From assembly GCF_007744075.1 (NCBI RefSeq), contig NZ_CP036266.1:7902564-7966563 (forward strand): DNA of 64,000 nt, read 5' to 3'. Shown here in pieces: positions 44,146 through 53,119 of this stretch; positions within the stretch are counted from its first letter, which is position 1; every line of letters begins with the position of its first letter. The notes beneath the pieces were generated by a model. That model did not search any database, was not told where the DNA came from, and saw only the letters and a list, made by a program, of their open reading frames with translations. The DNA is from Gimesia chilikensis. GTDB lineage: Bacteria > Planctomycetota > Planctomycetia > Planctomycetales > Planctomycetaceae. Both the position numbers and the translations under genes were made by a program.

Positions 44146-45036
44146 CTCAGATTCTTCCTGCATTTTCAGATATCGTTGACGAGCTCTGAAAAAACTTGCA
44201 CGACTTTTTCCGGTCGTGTTGCAAAAGAAAGTCTGCTGATCCGCTGGTGACTCTGGATGTTTTTCTATTGCCTGTTTCATCACTTTTGCGTCAGCCGATT
44301 TATTGTCAAGTCGCTTGGTTGCAACCTGTTTACGCCCAAGTGAACTCAACTGGCTTTTGATCAGGGGACGCCAGTCAATGCCCTCCTCATGAGCATATTT
44401 CAGCTTTCTCAGACTTGGGCCAAGAAGCCGCAGTGATAACTGACGGTCTTCGGCATTCGATTCGATATAATCGATGACCTCTACGCACTCATCAGGTGTC
44501 ACTCCATGGAATCCTTCCGAAGAGAGATTACGCATCATCTCAATGACCTCGCCGTTAGTAGCACTTAATTCAAACTGATCGCATCGAGACAAGACGGCCT
44601 TGAATGCATCATTTTTGGGAATGACATTCACCGCAAATATGACACGGCTTGTAAACTCGAACGAGCTTGGCAAGTTGGACAGTTGCGACGAGTTGTAGGT
44701 CACAATACGGGGGCTTCCCCAAAGTGCAGACCGAAGCAGGCCAAGGTGTGGCATCGAGGAAAACATGGAATCCACGTCATCGAAGAACAGAATCGAATCT
44801 TCGCGGTGTTGCCAAAGCACTCCATACAAAGCAAGTGGCGTAATGTGCGAATTAATTAAAACCGGATCTACTCCATATTCGTCGAGAACTTGTAACACTG
44901 TTCGGCTCTTGCCCATGCCGCCCTGAGCTCCATAAATCAGCAAACTGTGGCTCATTTTCTTGGCGACCAACCGAACATGATGAGAAAGTAGTTCCTGTTT
45001 TTTCTCTAGGGATGTCTTTATCTGCGAAGATTCCAT
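44143..45036 (-). CDS. AAA-type ATPase with C-terminal HTH-like tail, module II
   Basis: 297 aa, ATG 45036 after GAAAGGAATAGAA. Walker A GAQGGMGKS at 36-44, Walker B ILFFDD at 82-87 followed by VDSMFSSMPHLGLLRSAL as in the module I protein. The central VIFAVNVIPKNDAFKAVLSR and the DRQLSLRLLGPSLRKLKYA lid are nearly unchanged, as is the tail TGKSRASFFRARQR. Strong conservation of the whole length indicates the same task in both modules, probably DNA-linked. Confidence 0.78.
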   Translation of the reverse strand: MESSQIKTSLEKKQELLSHHVRLVAKKMSHSLLIYGAQGGMGKSRTVLQVLDEYGVDPVLINSHITPLALYGVLWQHREDSILFFDDVDSMFSSMPHLGLLRSALWGSPRIVTYNSSQLSNLPSSFEFTSRVIFAVNVIPKNDAFKAVLSRCDQFELSATNGEVIEMMRNLSSEGFHGVTPDECVEVIDYIESNAEDRQLSLRLLGPSLRKLKYAHEEGIDWRPLIKSQLSSLGRKQVATKRLDNKSADAKVMKQAIEKHPESPADQQTFFCNTTGKSRASFFRARQRYLKMQEESE

Positions 45037-45055
45037 TTCTATTCCTTTCGTTGTA

Positions 45056-45068
45056 ATTGCGGGTGTCG
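45056..45068 (-). repeat. Junction motif, form 2, minus strand
   Basis: CGACACCCGCAAT, 31 nt before the AAA start, closer than usual. Confidence 0.75.
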
Positions 45069-45077
45069 TATAGAAGT

Positions 45078-45163
45078 GATCGCCGCCCTGATCTGGAACT
45101 AACAGTGGTCCTCAACGTAATGTGAAAGACCACAGAGATCTGTTTTGATCAGTGACGGCGATC
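45078..45163. repeat. Nested inverted repeat between two motifs
   Basis: Outer arms GATCGCCGCCCTGATC and GATCAGTGACGGCGATC pair almost fully; inside, GTGGTC and GACCAC form a second stem. It fills the gene-less interval between ArdC and AAA in module II, where module I has a 135-aa gene. Confidence 0.65.
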
Positions 45164-45165
45164 TA

Positions 45166-45178
45166 CTTGTGGGTGTCA
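45166..45178 (-). repeat. Junction motif, form 2, minus strand
   Basis: TGACACCCACAAG; its TGA is the ArdC stop codon. Confidence 0.75.
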
Positions 45179-46060
45179 GCAAGAAACCCCGGCGGGCTTG
45201 AACGACATGAGGTAATCAGTCGCCCGAGAGGCTTGAGAAGAAGCTTTGAAGATGAATGATGAATCCTGCTTCATTTTTTGGAGCCAGCCATCGAGATAGG
45301 CATGATGATTTTCATCATTCATTGGGATATTAAGCTCCGAGCATAAGTAACACGCTCCGATCTCCGCAATTAGTTCGCCAAGTGCGTAGCCATTACCTTC
45401 ACGATCCCAATTCAGACGGTTTTCTGTCCAATGAACGAGCTCATGGAACAGAGTTTCGTAATATCCAGTTCCTGAAAACTGATCTCGATTGGGAACTTGG
45501 ATGTAGTCTCTGGGTATATCGTAATATGCTTGGTTGCCTCCATGACGAATATCCGCTTCGGTTGCCGCGATCAATTCGTCAGCTTCTTCGTAGAAGTTGC
45601 TATCTTCATTGCGGGTGTCAATGTTGTGACCAACGCGATAGTGATCCAAATGATCGCCTTCAATCTGGTCGATGTTGAAGACGGTGTAAGTTCGAAGCAG
45701 GAAGTAAGTCTCTTCTTCCTCATGTTCCTTCTTCTTCGTGATGGCTTTACAGAACACGATTTTTGTACCCCACTGACCTTTGGAGACATGCGATGGTCGA
45801 CGCATTACTTTGCCACCGAACTGTTCCCACTGCTTATAAGTGCCCCAGTGCCTCGACTGAAATCCATGTCTCTCGCAGGCGAGCCCCAGCAAGAGAGGAT
45901 TAACGCCTGAGTATAAATCACCTGACACAACATTCTTTGGCATTCCTGCGTTACGGTCGCAGCTCCAAGGTTTACGCCACGGCGGGAGTGATCCTCTCTC
46001 CAAAGCAGAAATGATTTGATTTGTAATTTCTTCGCGGATCTTTTGATTGTTGTTTGACAC
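45176..46060 (-). CDS. ArdC-like antirestriction protein, module II
   Basis: 294 aa from GTG 46060 (GGAGACGGTAAA upstream). DUF1738-like N-terminal domain (EITNQIISALERGSLPPWRK, LYSGVNPLLLGL, WGTYKQWEQFGGKV), then a zincin domain with HELVH at 206-210 and YALGELIAEIGACYLCSEL. A charged insert (KKKEHEEEE) lies between the halves. Same architecture as 18438-19328. A copy of the motif core lies inside the gene at 45614-45619 (see findings). Confidence 0.88.
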   Translation of the reverse strand: MSNNNQKIREEITNQIISALERGSLPPWRKPWSCDRNAGMPKNVVSGDLYSGVNPLLLGLACERHGFQSRHWGTYKQWEQFGGKVMRRPSHVSKGQWGTKIVFCKAITKKKEHEEEETYFLLRTYTVFNIDQIEGDHLDHYRVGHNIDTRNEDSNFYEEADELIAATEADIRHGGNQAYYDIPRDYIQVPNRDQFSGTGYYETLFHELVHWTENRLNWDREGNGYALGELIAEIGACYLCSELNIPMNDENHHAYLDGWLQKMKQDSSFIFKASSQASRATDYLMSFKPAGVSC

Positions 46061-46096
46061 TTTACCGTCTCCAGATGAGGTTGATTGGACGGCTTG

Positions 46097-46109
46097 TTTG
46101 CGGGTGTCA
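46097..46109 (-). repeat. Junction motif, form 2, minus strand
   Basis: TGACACCCGCAAA, 48 nt before the ArdC start. This is the outermost copy on the right. Confidence 0.8.
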
Positions 46110-46564
46110 GCCAGAATTCTGTGGCGTAGAGGTGGCTCTCATTGAGAATTGAGATGAGGGGGGATTGAGGAATATGATACTGATTCGGTTCAAAGTGTTC
46201 GCGTTTAAAAAGCCTTGTATAACAGGCATTTATTGCGATTGGCTTGAGGGCTGTTGTATTGGAGTCTCAACTTTCAATGAGATGGGAATCGGAATACGCT
46301 CAGGAAAGAGATGACAAAACGACTATGCTACGTCTCAAAGATGGGTGGCTTTGTAATTCCACAGAGGTCACACTGACATCTGTAACTCTTCCCCCATGGT
46401 CACACATGCCTATATTCAACAAGCTGACAGCGACTTCTTTCCCCAGACCACAGAACAACCAGCATCCAGAAGCTCTCTCAATACTGATTGACATATGTCT
46501 CACATGGCTGCAAAATTGAATCTCATGAGTTTTCTTCGATTGAATTTGGCTGAGAGAATTAAGT
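46110..46564 (+). other. Region between module II and Sel1 gene
   Basis: About 450 bases. Open frames exist on both strands but neither looks coding. It must contain divergent promoters for module II and the Sel1 gene, and on the model in the findings, the right boundary of the element. No obvious direct or inverted repeat was spotted. Confidence 0.35.
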
Positions 46565-47359
46565 ATGAGTCGAGTTAAGTGGAACGAGATGATAGGCCCT
46601 ACTGTTGGCGTTCTCACATTTGTTTTTTGTTTGAGTGTGCTTAACGGATGTAAGGATGATCAAAAATCCGATCCACTAGCTAAACCAGCTTCCACCTCAA
46701 TAAAATCCGAGAAGGAGAAACCGGAGGAACGTCAGGAGTTTGAGCGGTGCCTTAAAGCTGCTGAGCTAGGGGATGCCGTAGAACAAAACAATTTAGGCGT
46801 CATGTATGAGAATGGAGCAGGGATCAAGAAAGATCAAGCCAAAGCGGTGAAGTGGTATCATAAATCTGCTGAGCAAGGAAATGCAGTTGCACAAAACAAT
46901 TTAGGAGTCATGTACGATAATGGGATGGGGGTTAAGCAAGATCATAAACAAGCAGCAAGATGGTATCGAAAAGCTGCTGAACAGGGTAACGTTGATGCAC
47001 AACACAATTTAGGCGTCATGTATCTTGATGGAACCGGCGTTAAGAAAAATTATACTGAGGCGGAAAAGTGGTTAAGAAATGCTGCTGAGAAGAACCATTC
47101 CCAAGCACAACATAACTTAGGGGTCATGTATTTTCATGGAGACGGTGTTAAGAGAGATTATGTTCAGGCGGTGGAATGGTTTCACAAAGCGGCTGAACAA
47201 GGCTATGCCGATGCACAATATAATTTAGGAATCATATATTTTAATGGAGCAGGTGTTAAGAAAAATCACGCTCAGGCGGTGGAGTGGGCTCGCAAAGCAG
47301 CTAGGCAGGGACATAAAAAAGCACAAGAGGAATTAAAAAAATTGGGAGAATCTCCTTAG
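46565..47359 (+). CDS. Sel1-repeat lipoprotein
   Basis: 264 aa. The N-terminus ends in a lipobox (FCLSVLNGC), so it is probably a lipoprotein. Six Sel1-type repeats follow, of about 36 residues each, with the pattern A-NLGVMY-NG-GV-KD--A-WY-KAAEQG. Such solenoids bind proteins. The role is unknown. First gene right of module II; ordinary planctomycete coding. Confidence 0.87.
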   Translation: MSRVKWNEMIGPTVGVLTFVFCLSVLNGCKDDQKSDPLAKPASTSIKSEKEKPEERQEFERCLKAAELGDAVEQNNLGVMYENGAGIKKDQAKAVKWYHKSAEQGNAVAQNNLGVMYDNGMGVKQDHKQAARWYRKAAEQGNVDAQHNLGVMYLDGTGVKKNYTEAEKWLRNAAEKNHSQAQHNLGVMYFHGDGVKRDYVQAVEWFHKAAEQGYADAQYNLGIIYFNGAGVKKNHAQAVEWARKAARQGHKKAQEELKKLGESP

Positions 47360-47397
47360 AGTGACGTGTCTTTTGTACGAGCAATAATTTCATTGAG

Positions 47398-48294
47398 ATG
47401 AAATTCAACGAAGTGTTTAAATTAGATCTTATGAACGAAACTGAATGGATAAACTGTAGAGATACTGAGAAGAGATACGATTTTTTGATCTCTAAAGAAA
47501 GTGAACGAAAACGTCAACTCTTTCTTTGTGCGTGTTGTCGTCATGCCTATGGACTTCTTCCTGATAATCATAAAGGTAGAGTCTCCAAAATGGTGATCGA
47601 ATTTGCCTTACAAGTGGGCAGCGATCTGGGGGACGTATGGGAGGTGTCTCAAAATGCGATTGAAGTCGCTGAGAAATATGCAGATGGATTACTGGCTAAG
47701 AGTGAGCAGGAAGCAATGGCAGATACTGCACTCGATGTTGGTCATCTATATGCAGCTGTTGCTGCTTCTGCTCCCACCCCAGACGAAGATCCTAACTTTG
47801 ACAGTGCAGCCGTAAAAATAGGGAGTGGTGCTGCATTTGCTTCGTCTCTTGCAGTGAGTGCCCATCCGAATGCTTCTGAACTATCTGTTCGAATAGCCGC
47901 TACTTTCCTTTCTTATGATAGTGACGCATATTATGCAGCTGCCTACGAAGACTCTGATGAAGCTTTAGAAGTACCACAGGTAGACCTTAACCATCCTCAT
48001 ATGATTGCCCGGCGTGCTGAACGTGCTTTCCAATGGAAACTTTTAGAAGATATTTTGGGCGAAACATCACACAAGAAGAAAATCAAACGAAAATGGCTTC
48101 GCTGGAATGATGGTTACATCCCCCAACTGGCCCAAGAGATCTATGACAATCGAGATTTTGAGCGTATGCCATTATTAGCTGATGCTCTTGAAGAAGCGGG
48201 TTGTAAAGACGAAGACATTTTGGATCACTGCCGTAAACATACAGTTCATGCACGTGGGTGCTGGGTTGTTGATTTGCTTTTGGGGAAGGAATGA
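47398..48294 (+). CDS. Planctomycete-specific protein ending GCWVVDLLLGKE
   Basis: 298 aa. MNETEWINCRD at the start, RQLFLCACCRH and an alanine-rich central helical part, then KRKWLRWNDGYIPQLAQEIY, MPLLADALEEAGC, ILDHCRKH and GCWVVDLLLGKE. I know this pattern as a large paralogous family of Planctomycetota, of unknown function. It is a good marker for the taxonomic origin of the window. Confidence 0.8.
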   Translation: MKFNEVFKLDLMNETEWINCRDTEKRYDFLISKESERKRQLFLCACCRHAYGLLPDNHKGRVSKMVIEFALQVGSDLGDVWEVSQNAIEVAEKYADGLLAKSEQEAMADTALDVGHLYAAVAASAPTPDEDPNFDSAAVKIGSGAAFASSLAVSAHPNASELSVRIAATFLSYDSDAYYAAAYEDSDEALEVPQVDLNHPHMIARRAERAFQWKLLEDILGETSHKKKIKRKWLRWNDGYIPQLAQEIYDNRDFERMPLLADALEEAGCKDEDILDHCRKHTVHARGCWVVDLLLGKE

Positions 48295-48301
48295 ATAATA
48301 T

Positions 48302-49105
48302 TTATTCTTGGTTCTCCATAACCCTCTCATACTGCTTCGATCTCACACGAACATACTGAACCGAATCCATCTTCATCCGCCTCAAATTATTCGACAGGTC
48401 ATGCCCGCCACCTAACACGATCACTTTGATTCCCTGCCCCTTCATTAAGATCTTGACCATCACATCCTCACGTTTCTCTTCTGCGGCTTCATCAAAGCGA
48501 ATCTTACCATCTGTGCCAAATGGATTAGCCGCTTCAAAAGCCTCAGCATTTTCAAGAGGCAAGACTGACTCTAACAAACCCTGAGTTTGCAACTGAGCGG
48601 CTGCTCCCATCTGTAAACAGTCCCGCCGATACTGCTCCTTTAAGAATAGATCAAAAGCACCATCACCATCTGGGACTTCGAATTCCCGAAGCGTCTTGAT
48701 GAATCTGTTGAATGCACTCAGATTCTTCTCTGTCAGTCCTTCCATGTAAACTGACCGAACCTTGTGGTGCTTAATTAGGTAACGTAGGATCTGTTTTTGT
48801 TCTTTCTGAACTGCCTCCACATCATTCAGGAACTCAAAATATCGTTTATCAATTTCATCTTCTGTCATTTTGCCATCTGATAGATCTGAGATATCAGCGG
48901 CATAATCCTCTTTGGACACGAAGTGCCAATTCAACAAATGAATGACGATCTGTTTGGGTTTGGATTTTGTTGGTGTGGAAGTGACTGAGTGGACGCTGGG
49001 GAGTTTGGGGAGCTGGAGAATGAGATCGGAATCATCACATAATGCAAGAGGGGCTGTGATGTGCAGGCAGATGATGATGGAGGCACAGTGAGCTAATTTG
49101 ATCAT
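48302..49105 (-). CDS. Exported hypothetical protein, ChaN/TraB-like resemblance
   Basis: About 267 aa from ATG 49105 (GTG 49120 possible). N-terminal signal (CASIIICLHITAPLALCDD). Later blocks: IVIHLLNWHFVSKEDY, ILRYLIKHHKVRSVYMEGL and IKVIVLGGGHDLSNNLRR. The opening beta-strand with H and the final GGGHD recall the EreA/ChaN/TraB-like fold, but the resemblance is weak. Convergent with the preceding gene. Confidence 0.6.
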   Translation of the reverse strand: MIKLAHCASIIICLHITAPLALCDDSDLILQLPKLPSVHSVTSTPTKSKPKQIVIHLLNWHFVSKEDYAADISDLSDGKMTEDEIDKRYFEFLNDVEAVQKEQKQILRYLIKHHKVRSVYMEGLTEKNLSAFNRFIKTLREFEVPDGDGAFDLFLKEQYRRDCLQMGAAAQLQTQGLLESVLPLENAEAFEAANPFGTDGKIRFDEAAEEKREDVMVKILMKGQGIKVIVLGGGHDLSNNLRRMKMDSVQYVRVRSKQYERVMENQE

Positions 49106-49138
49106 GGCTAGATGGATCACTTGAATTGGATCAATTCA

Positions 49139-49174
49139 TAAAAAAGGCCGTCCGTGTGCCTGCTCCGGACGGCT
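49139..49174 (-). terminator. Intrinsic terminator for the AlbA-domain gene
   Basis: Stem GCCGTCCG/CGGACGGC and six or more T on the minus strand, 170 bases after the stop at 49345 and before the start at 49105. Confidence 0.8.
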
Positions 49175-49344
49175 GTCTTATTATACTGGTCTGGAAGTGA
49201 TTGCAATCAAATTATTTTTTGCTCATAGCAATGATTTATCGTCTTTCCCAGAAGCTCGTTCAGAAACGGAAGAAGGAACAAATTATACCTGTGTAACCTA
49301 TCAGCGTCAGAAATAGTCTTATAAACATGGCGAATAACAACAAT

Positions 49345-50676
49345 TCAAAACTCTCGTCTCTTAAATCTTTCAATCCACCCAAGGATTACTTCTTTCGTGA
49401 TATTTGAATTTGGGAAATACTCAAAAAAACGTTTAATTGTATCGGCACATATCGATTCCCATTCTGCTCGAAATTCTTCAATCCTAAACTGCTTTACGAT
49501 TTCAAAGCGATTCGCTCTACATGGTTCTGGGTCACGATGTGAAAAGTTTATTTGGGAATCTCGACATACTAATTTTCTGCCAGACAGAGAATCGGCAACA
49601 AAACTCAAATCAAAATCTCCCCCCAATTCATATTCCTCAATAAATCGATCAATGAACATGAACATTTCAATTACAAGGTCCATATTTAGTTTAAATTCAA
49701 TCCACCCTCCGGGTTCAATATCCGGGATTGATGGGGTGCCATCTAAACCACGCCATTGACATTCATACTTATAACTGTTCTCGCGGTATGGTTGCCAAAG
49801 AGCAAACATGCCAGAATGCGTGAGTGTCCAGATTTCTCCATAATAATCATTGCATATCCCCCACTCCCGCAAGTGTGTCCCATTTCTGGTTGGGGGAAAC
49901 TCACTTCGAATTCGAATAGATCGTTTTTGGATTACTGCTTCAAGTTCTTCGCTATCATTCCATCTATCTTCAACGTATGTTGTAGGATGTATGGCAAGTC
50001 TCCACCCCCCCAGCACCATTCTGTCCTTCATAACATCTTCGAGTCCTTTCTCTATTCTTTTAAGTTCTGCTTCATATCTTTCTTGGTGATTCTCAACAGG
50101 AAGAATAGGTTTACCTTTGAGAATCGAATCGAACATTGAGAGCATTTGATCTCCTTGTCTTGATGTTGCAAGACCAATCAACGTGCGAAATTCTTCAACG
50201 GTTTTAAGAGGTGCGGACTCAGCATTTTGATTTCGGACATATATAGTCCCCTGTTTCAGTAATTCTTTTCTACTATCAGTTGGGTCGAGTAATGGTTTGG
50301 TGCAGATAATTGGTATGTCTTCGAATTGAGCTACCGAAATAACTTCGAGTCTTTTACATTCATATTCAATAGAACTGCACACCAGACGCACTGGTGGGGA
50401 AAAACGACTGTTGATCCAACTGGCTACTCTAGTCGTTTCGAAAGAAATTGCTTCGTCTTCTGTAAGTCCCGTTATCTCAAACTGTCCATTTACTTCCGAC
50501 CTACCAATAACAATGGCCCCTCCATCACGTGAGTTTGCGAATGAAACAATTACTTTGGCTAGTTTTGCGGATTGCGTGCTTTTGTCCCATGTCATTGGGC
50601 CTTTGAAATCTATATTGTCGCTTTCGCCACTTGTTTCGATCAGTCGTTTCAATTCATCTGGTGTGAAGTCATTCAT
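49345..50676 (-). CDS. Schlafen AlbA_2-domain protein
   Basis: 443 aa, ATG 50676. N-terminal AlbA_2 domain: ESDNIDFKGPMTWD, KVIVSFANSRDGGAIVIGRS, VRLVCSSIEYECKRLEVISV and KQGTIYVRNQNAESAP. These domains bind nucleotides or nucleic acid and are frequent in phage-defence loci and regulators. The C-terminal 260 residues are unassigned. First gene of the defence island. Confidence 0.8.
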   Translation of the reverse strand: MNDFTPDELKRLIETSGESDNIDFKGPMTWDKSTQSAKLAKVIVSFANSRDGGAIVIGRSEVNGQFEITGLTEDEAISFETTRVASWINSRFSPPVRLVCSSIEYECKRLEVISVAQFEDIPIICTKPLLDPTDSRKELLKQGTIYVRNQNAESAPLKTVEEFRTLIGLATSRQGDQMLSMFDSILKGKPILPVENHQERYEAELKRIEKGLEDVMKDRMVLGGWRLAIHPTTYVEDRWNDSEELEAVIQKRSIRIRSEFPPTRNGTHLREWGICNDYYGEIWTLTHSGMFALWQPYRENSYKYECQWRGLDGTPSIPDIEPGGWIEFKLNMDLVIEMFMFIDRFIEEYELGGDFDLSFVADSLSGRKLVCRDSQINFSHRDPEPCRANRFEIVKQFRIEEFRAEWESICADTIKRFFEYFPNSNITKEVILGWIERFKRREF

Positions 50677-50821
50677 GAAAATATTCTGGCCTATCAGGGG
50701 TTATTTTAGATTAGAATGATGTTCTTCATTTAAAGGGTTCAGCATTATTGGTTCGACACCATGGCTTTCCCAACCATGAGCAAAGTCACGATGGCTGTGA
50801 TGTATCTCATACCATTCTTTC

Positions 50822-51691
50822 TTATAAGGTGGCTCGATACAAAACAGGATCAAGATTGCAAAGACTTCTGAGTGATCCATTCAGAATGAAAATCCGTGGT
50901 GATCTTCCAAAATCAAACACCCTGTAAAGCTGAAATTGCTCTGGAATGTCTTCCGAACAGAGCAGTTCGTTCTGAGTTAAAAAGAATGGAAAGTATTTCC
51001 CAAGACCAGTTGATTTCACTTCCAACATTCGTTCTGATTCTGTCTGTTCATCAAATGACAGAATATCAAAACCCAGTCCATCGCCATATTCTTTGGATGC
51101 CCATATAACTTTCTGAGCCAGATCGTCCCTACCAGCCAGTTTCAGTCGATGTTGTTCCAATTCGAAAACGAACTTCTCGCCAAGACTGCCAAGCTTACGA
51201 TTCACTGCATCACGTTCAGCAAAATTGATTCTCTTACCCTTCCGGGAAAGCCACGGCTTAACCGATGGTTTTGGTGAAATGATTTTCTCAGGTGGGGCTT
51301 CGATAATTCTGTTGATATTCGAAGAATCTATTTTCTTTGACTGTGTTGGATTCAGGACAGGTGAAGTATCGAAAAGCTTCATCAAGTGTGGGTTATTGTT
51401 TAAATATTCCTCGACGCCCTCTACTAGAAGCTTCTGATAGTTACCCCGTGGTTTATAACCATCGATGTATGGCAATCCCTGCTCGACCAATATGGCACTG
51501 ATGTTTTGGTGTTTGAATTCAACTGAGCCTTTCGAACGATCTGATAGCTGGGGAATCAGCAGGTTTCTATGCTCAGTTTTGTCATATGACCAATTCTGTA
51601 TCTCTGCTAGGAGCATCGCAAAATAATCATTGATGATGAGCTGGACTTCTTTTTCAGACCATTTTTGCCTTGGTTTAGATTCTTTCGGCAT
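50822..51691 (-). CDS. DUF3883 protein, predicted PD-(D/E)XK nuclease
   Basis: 289 aa, ATG 51691. The C-terminal half has NRKLGSLGEKFVFELEQHRL, then GDGLGFDIL (Asp209) and MLEVKST (Glu224, Lys226), the DUF3883 restriction-nuclease-like site. The N-terminal part is helical and may bind DNA. Diverges from the Shedu gene. DUF3883 domains occur in restriction and other defence proteins. Confidence 0.82.
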   Translation of the reverse strand: MPKESKPRQKWSEKEVQLIINDYFAMLLAEIQNWSYDKTEHRNLLIPQLSDRSKGSVEFKHQNISAILVEQGLPYIDGYKPRGNYQKLLVEGVEEYLNNNPHLMKLFDTSPVLNPTQSKKIDSSNINRIIEAPPEKIISPKPSVKPWLSRKGKRINFAERDAVNRKLGSLGEKFVFELEQHRLKLAGRDDLAQKVIWASKEYGDGLGFDILSFDEQTESERMLEVKSTGLGKYFPFFLTQNELLCSEDIPEQFQLYRVFDFGRSPRIFILNGSLRSLCNLDPVLYRATL

Positions 51692-51916
51692 GTCGATTTT
51701 GTACCTAGATTAATCCCTCTTACAGGTTCTTGCTCATGCAGTGAATTCCGTGTAGTATTGTAAGCATGTCTACCCTCTCTGGGCAATGTAGTTTCATGTA
51801 CTGAACCAGATCTCTGAAATCACTAAAGTGAGAAATAAAACAGAAAACTATCATTCAAATAAAGCCTTGTTCAACTCTATCGTCCAACGTGGTTTCAAGA
51901 GAGAGAGCTATAATAA

Positions 51917-53119
51917 ATGGCGAAGAAAAAGAATACAGTACGCAACGTTGTTGAAAAAAGACGTGAAGACGGGACACTCCTCTATTGGCTTGACCGAGAT
52001 AAAAAGATCGGCGAGTACAACATTAACACCGATTCATCTCAGTACAAGCATCTAAAGAAGGTGGAGCTCGATGGGTTCTCAACTTTCCCAAAAGCACTTT
52101 ATCCGACAGGCTTTGGTTTTAAGGTTTCCGGTGGGCAATTGGTTGAGCCTCTGCATTCAAAGTATGGAAACAAACTCTTAGTTGTACTGTCGGCAACTCA
52201 GATATCTTCAGTGAAGAAAACAAATAACCGCGTTACTGTAACGATCAACGCAAATAAATTGCAGCAAATTAATCGCGAAGTTTCGGATGTAAAGCGAACT
52301 CGAAGGAATGAGATCACAACGTTGGTGCAAGATTTCCTGATCGACCAGTTTCCAAAGGAATTCACCGGAACCGCTTCTGATACGTTCAAATATCGTCCTA
52401 ACAAGATAGCCGAAATGCTCGCTGATCAAGACGTTGTTGAAAACCTATCGGACTTAGACCGATTTGCAATACAGGCGGCTTTTCCTGACCTAGTAGAAGA
52501 AATGGAGTTCAGCCTGCGATCCGCAAAGAAAGTGAAGATCGTCACCGATGGAATCAACACCAGCAAGAAAGTCTATCTGGACAAAATCATTATTGAGTTT
52601 GAAAAAAAACTCAAAGGTTCCAGTTCGGAGAATGTTTGGCAGAAGTTTTTACACGACCACATTCTAACGCTTCTAAATACATACGCACACGTAATTGAAA
52701 AGCAAAGCGTCGAGTTAGATGGGAAGTACCCTGATTTTATGTTGATTGACGCCTACGGCTATCTTGACGTGTACGAGATCAAGAAGCCACAGACCAAGTT
52801 ACTGAGTTATGATAACGGTCGGAAGAATTATTACTGGCACGCTGAAATCTCTCGTGCGACGACTCAAACTGAAAAATATATGTCGAGCATCCAGAGGCAT
52901 CGTTACGAACTTGAAAGTAAGCTTCGAAAAGAGAGTGTAGAAGCACAGATCGTTCGACCACGCGGATTCATTATTGCTGGGAAACGATCCAACCTTAACA
53001 CAGAAGAGATGCGGGAAGACTTCCGTGTATTGAATGACAGCCTGAAAAACATCGACGTGATTTGTTTTGATGATCTTCTTGACAACTTGAAGGCACTTCG
53101 TGATCGACTCGACTCTTAG
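51917..53119 (+). CDS. sduA: Shedu nuclease (SduA, DUF4263)
   Basis: 400 aa, ATG 51917. The C-terminal DUF4263 domain carries YPDFML (Asp273) and the EIKK core (Glu287, Lys289) of a PD-(D/E)XK site. The N-terminal 220 residues are the variable part. Shedu is a single-gene antiphage system whose tetrameric nuclease nicks DNA. MAKKK starts this gene, the next one and the ParB-methyltransferase gene. Confidence 0.88.
   Translation: MAKKKNTVRNVVEKRREDGTLLYWLDRDKKIGEYNINTDSSQYKHLKKVELDGFSTFPKALYPTGFGFKVSGGQLVEPLHSKYGNKLLVVLSATQISSVKKTNNRVTVTINANKLQQINREVSDVKRTRRNEITTLVQDFLIDQFPKEFTGTASDTFKYRPNKIAEMLADQDVVENLSDLDRFAIQAAFPDLVEEMEFSLRSAKKVKIVTDGINTSKKVYLDKIIIEFEKKLKGSSSENVWQKFLHDHILTLLNTYAHVIEKQSVELDGKYPDFMLIDAYGYLDVYEIKKPQTKLLSYDNGRKNYYWHAEISRATTQTEKYMSSIQRHRYELESKLRKESVEAQIVRPRGFIIAGKRSNLNTEEMREDFRVLNDSLKNIDVICFDDLLDNLKALRDRLDS

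Noticed and set aside
9475-46109. CRISPR array interpretation of the repeated motif
   Set aside because: The repeats are 13 bases long, spaced by whole genes, and tied to start codons; there are no spacers of uniform length and no cas genes.
46244-46617. Overlapping frames on both strands between module II and the Sel1 gene
   Set aside because: Neither has a convincing start or protein-like composition.
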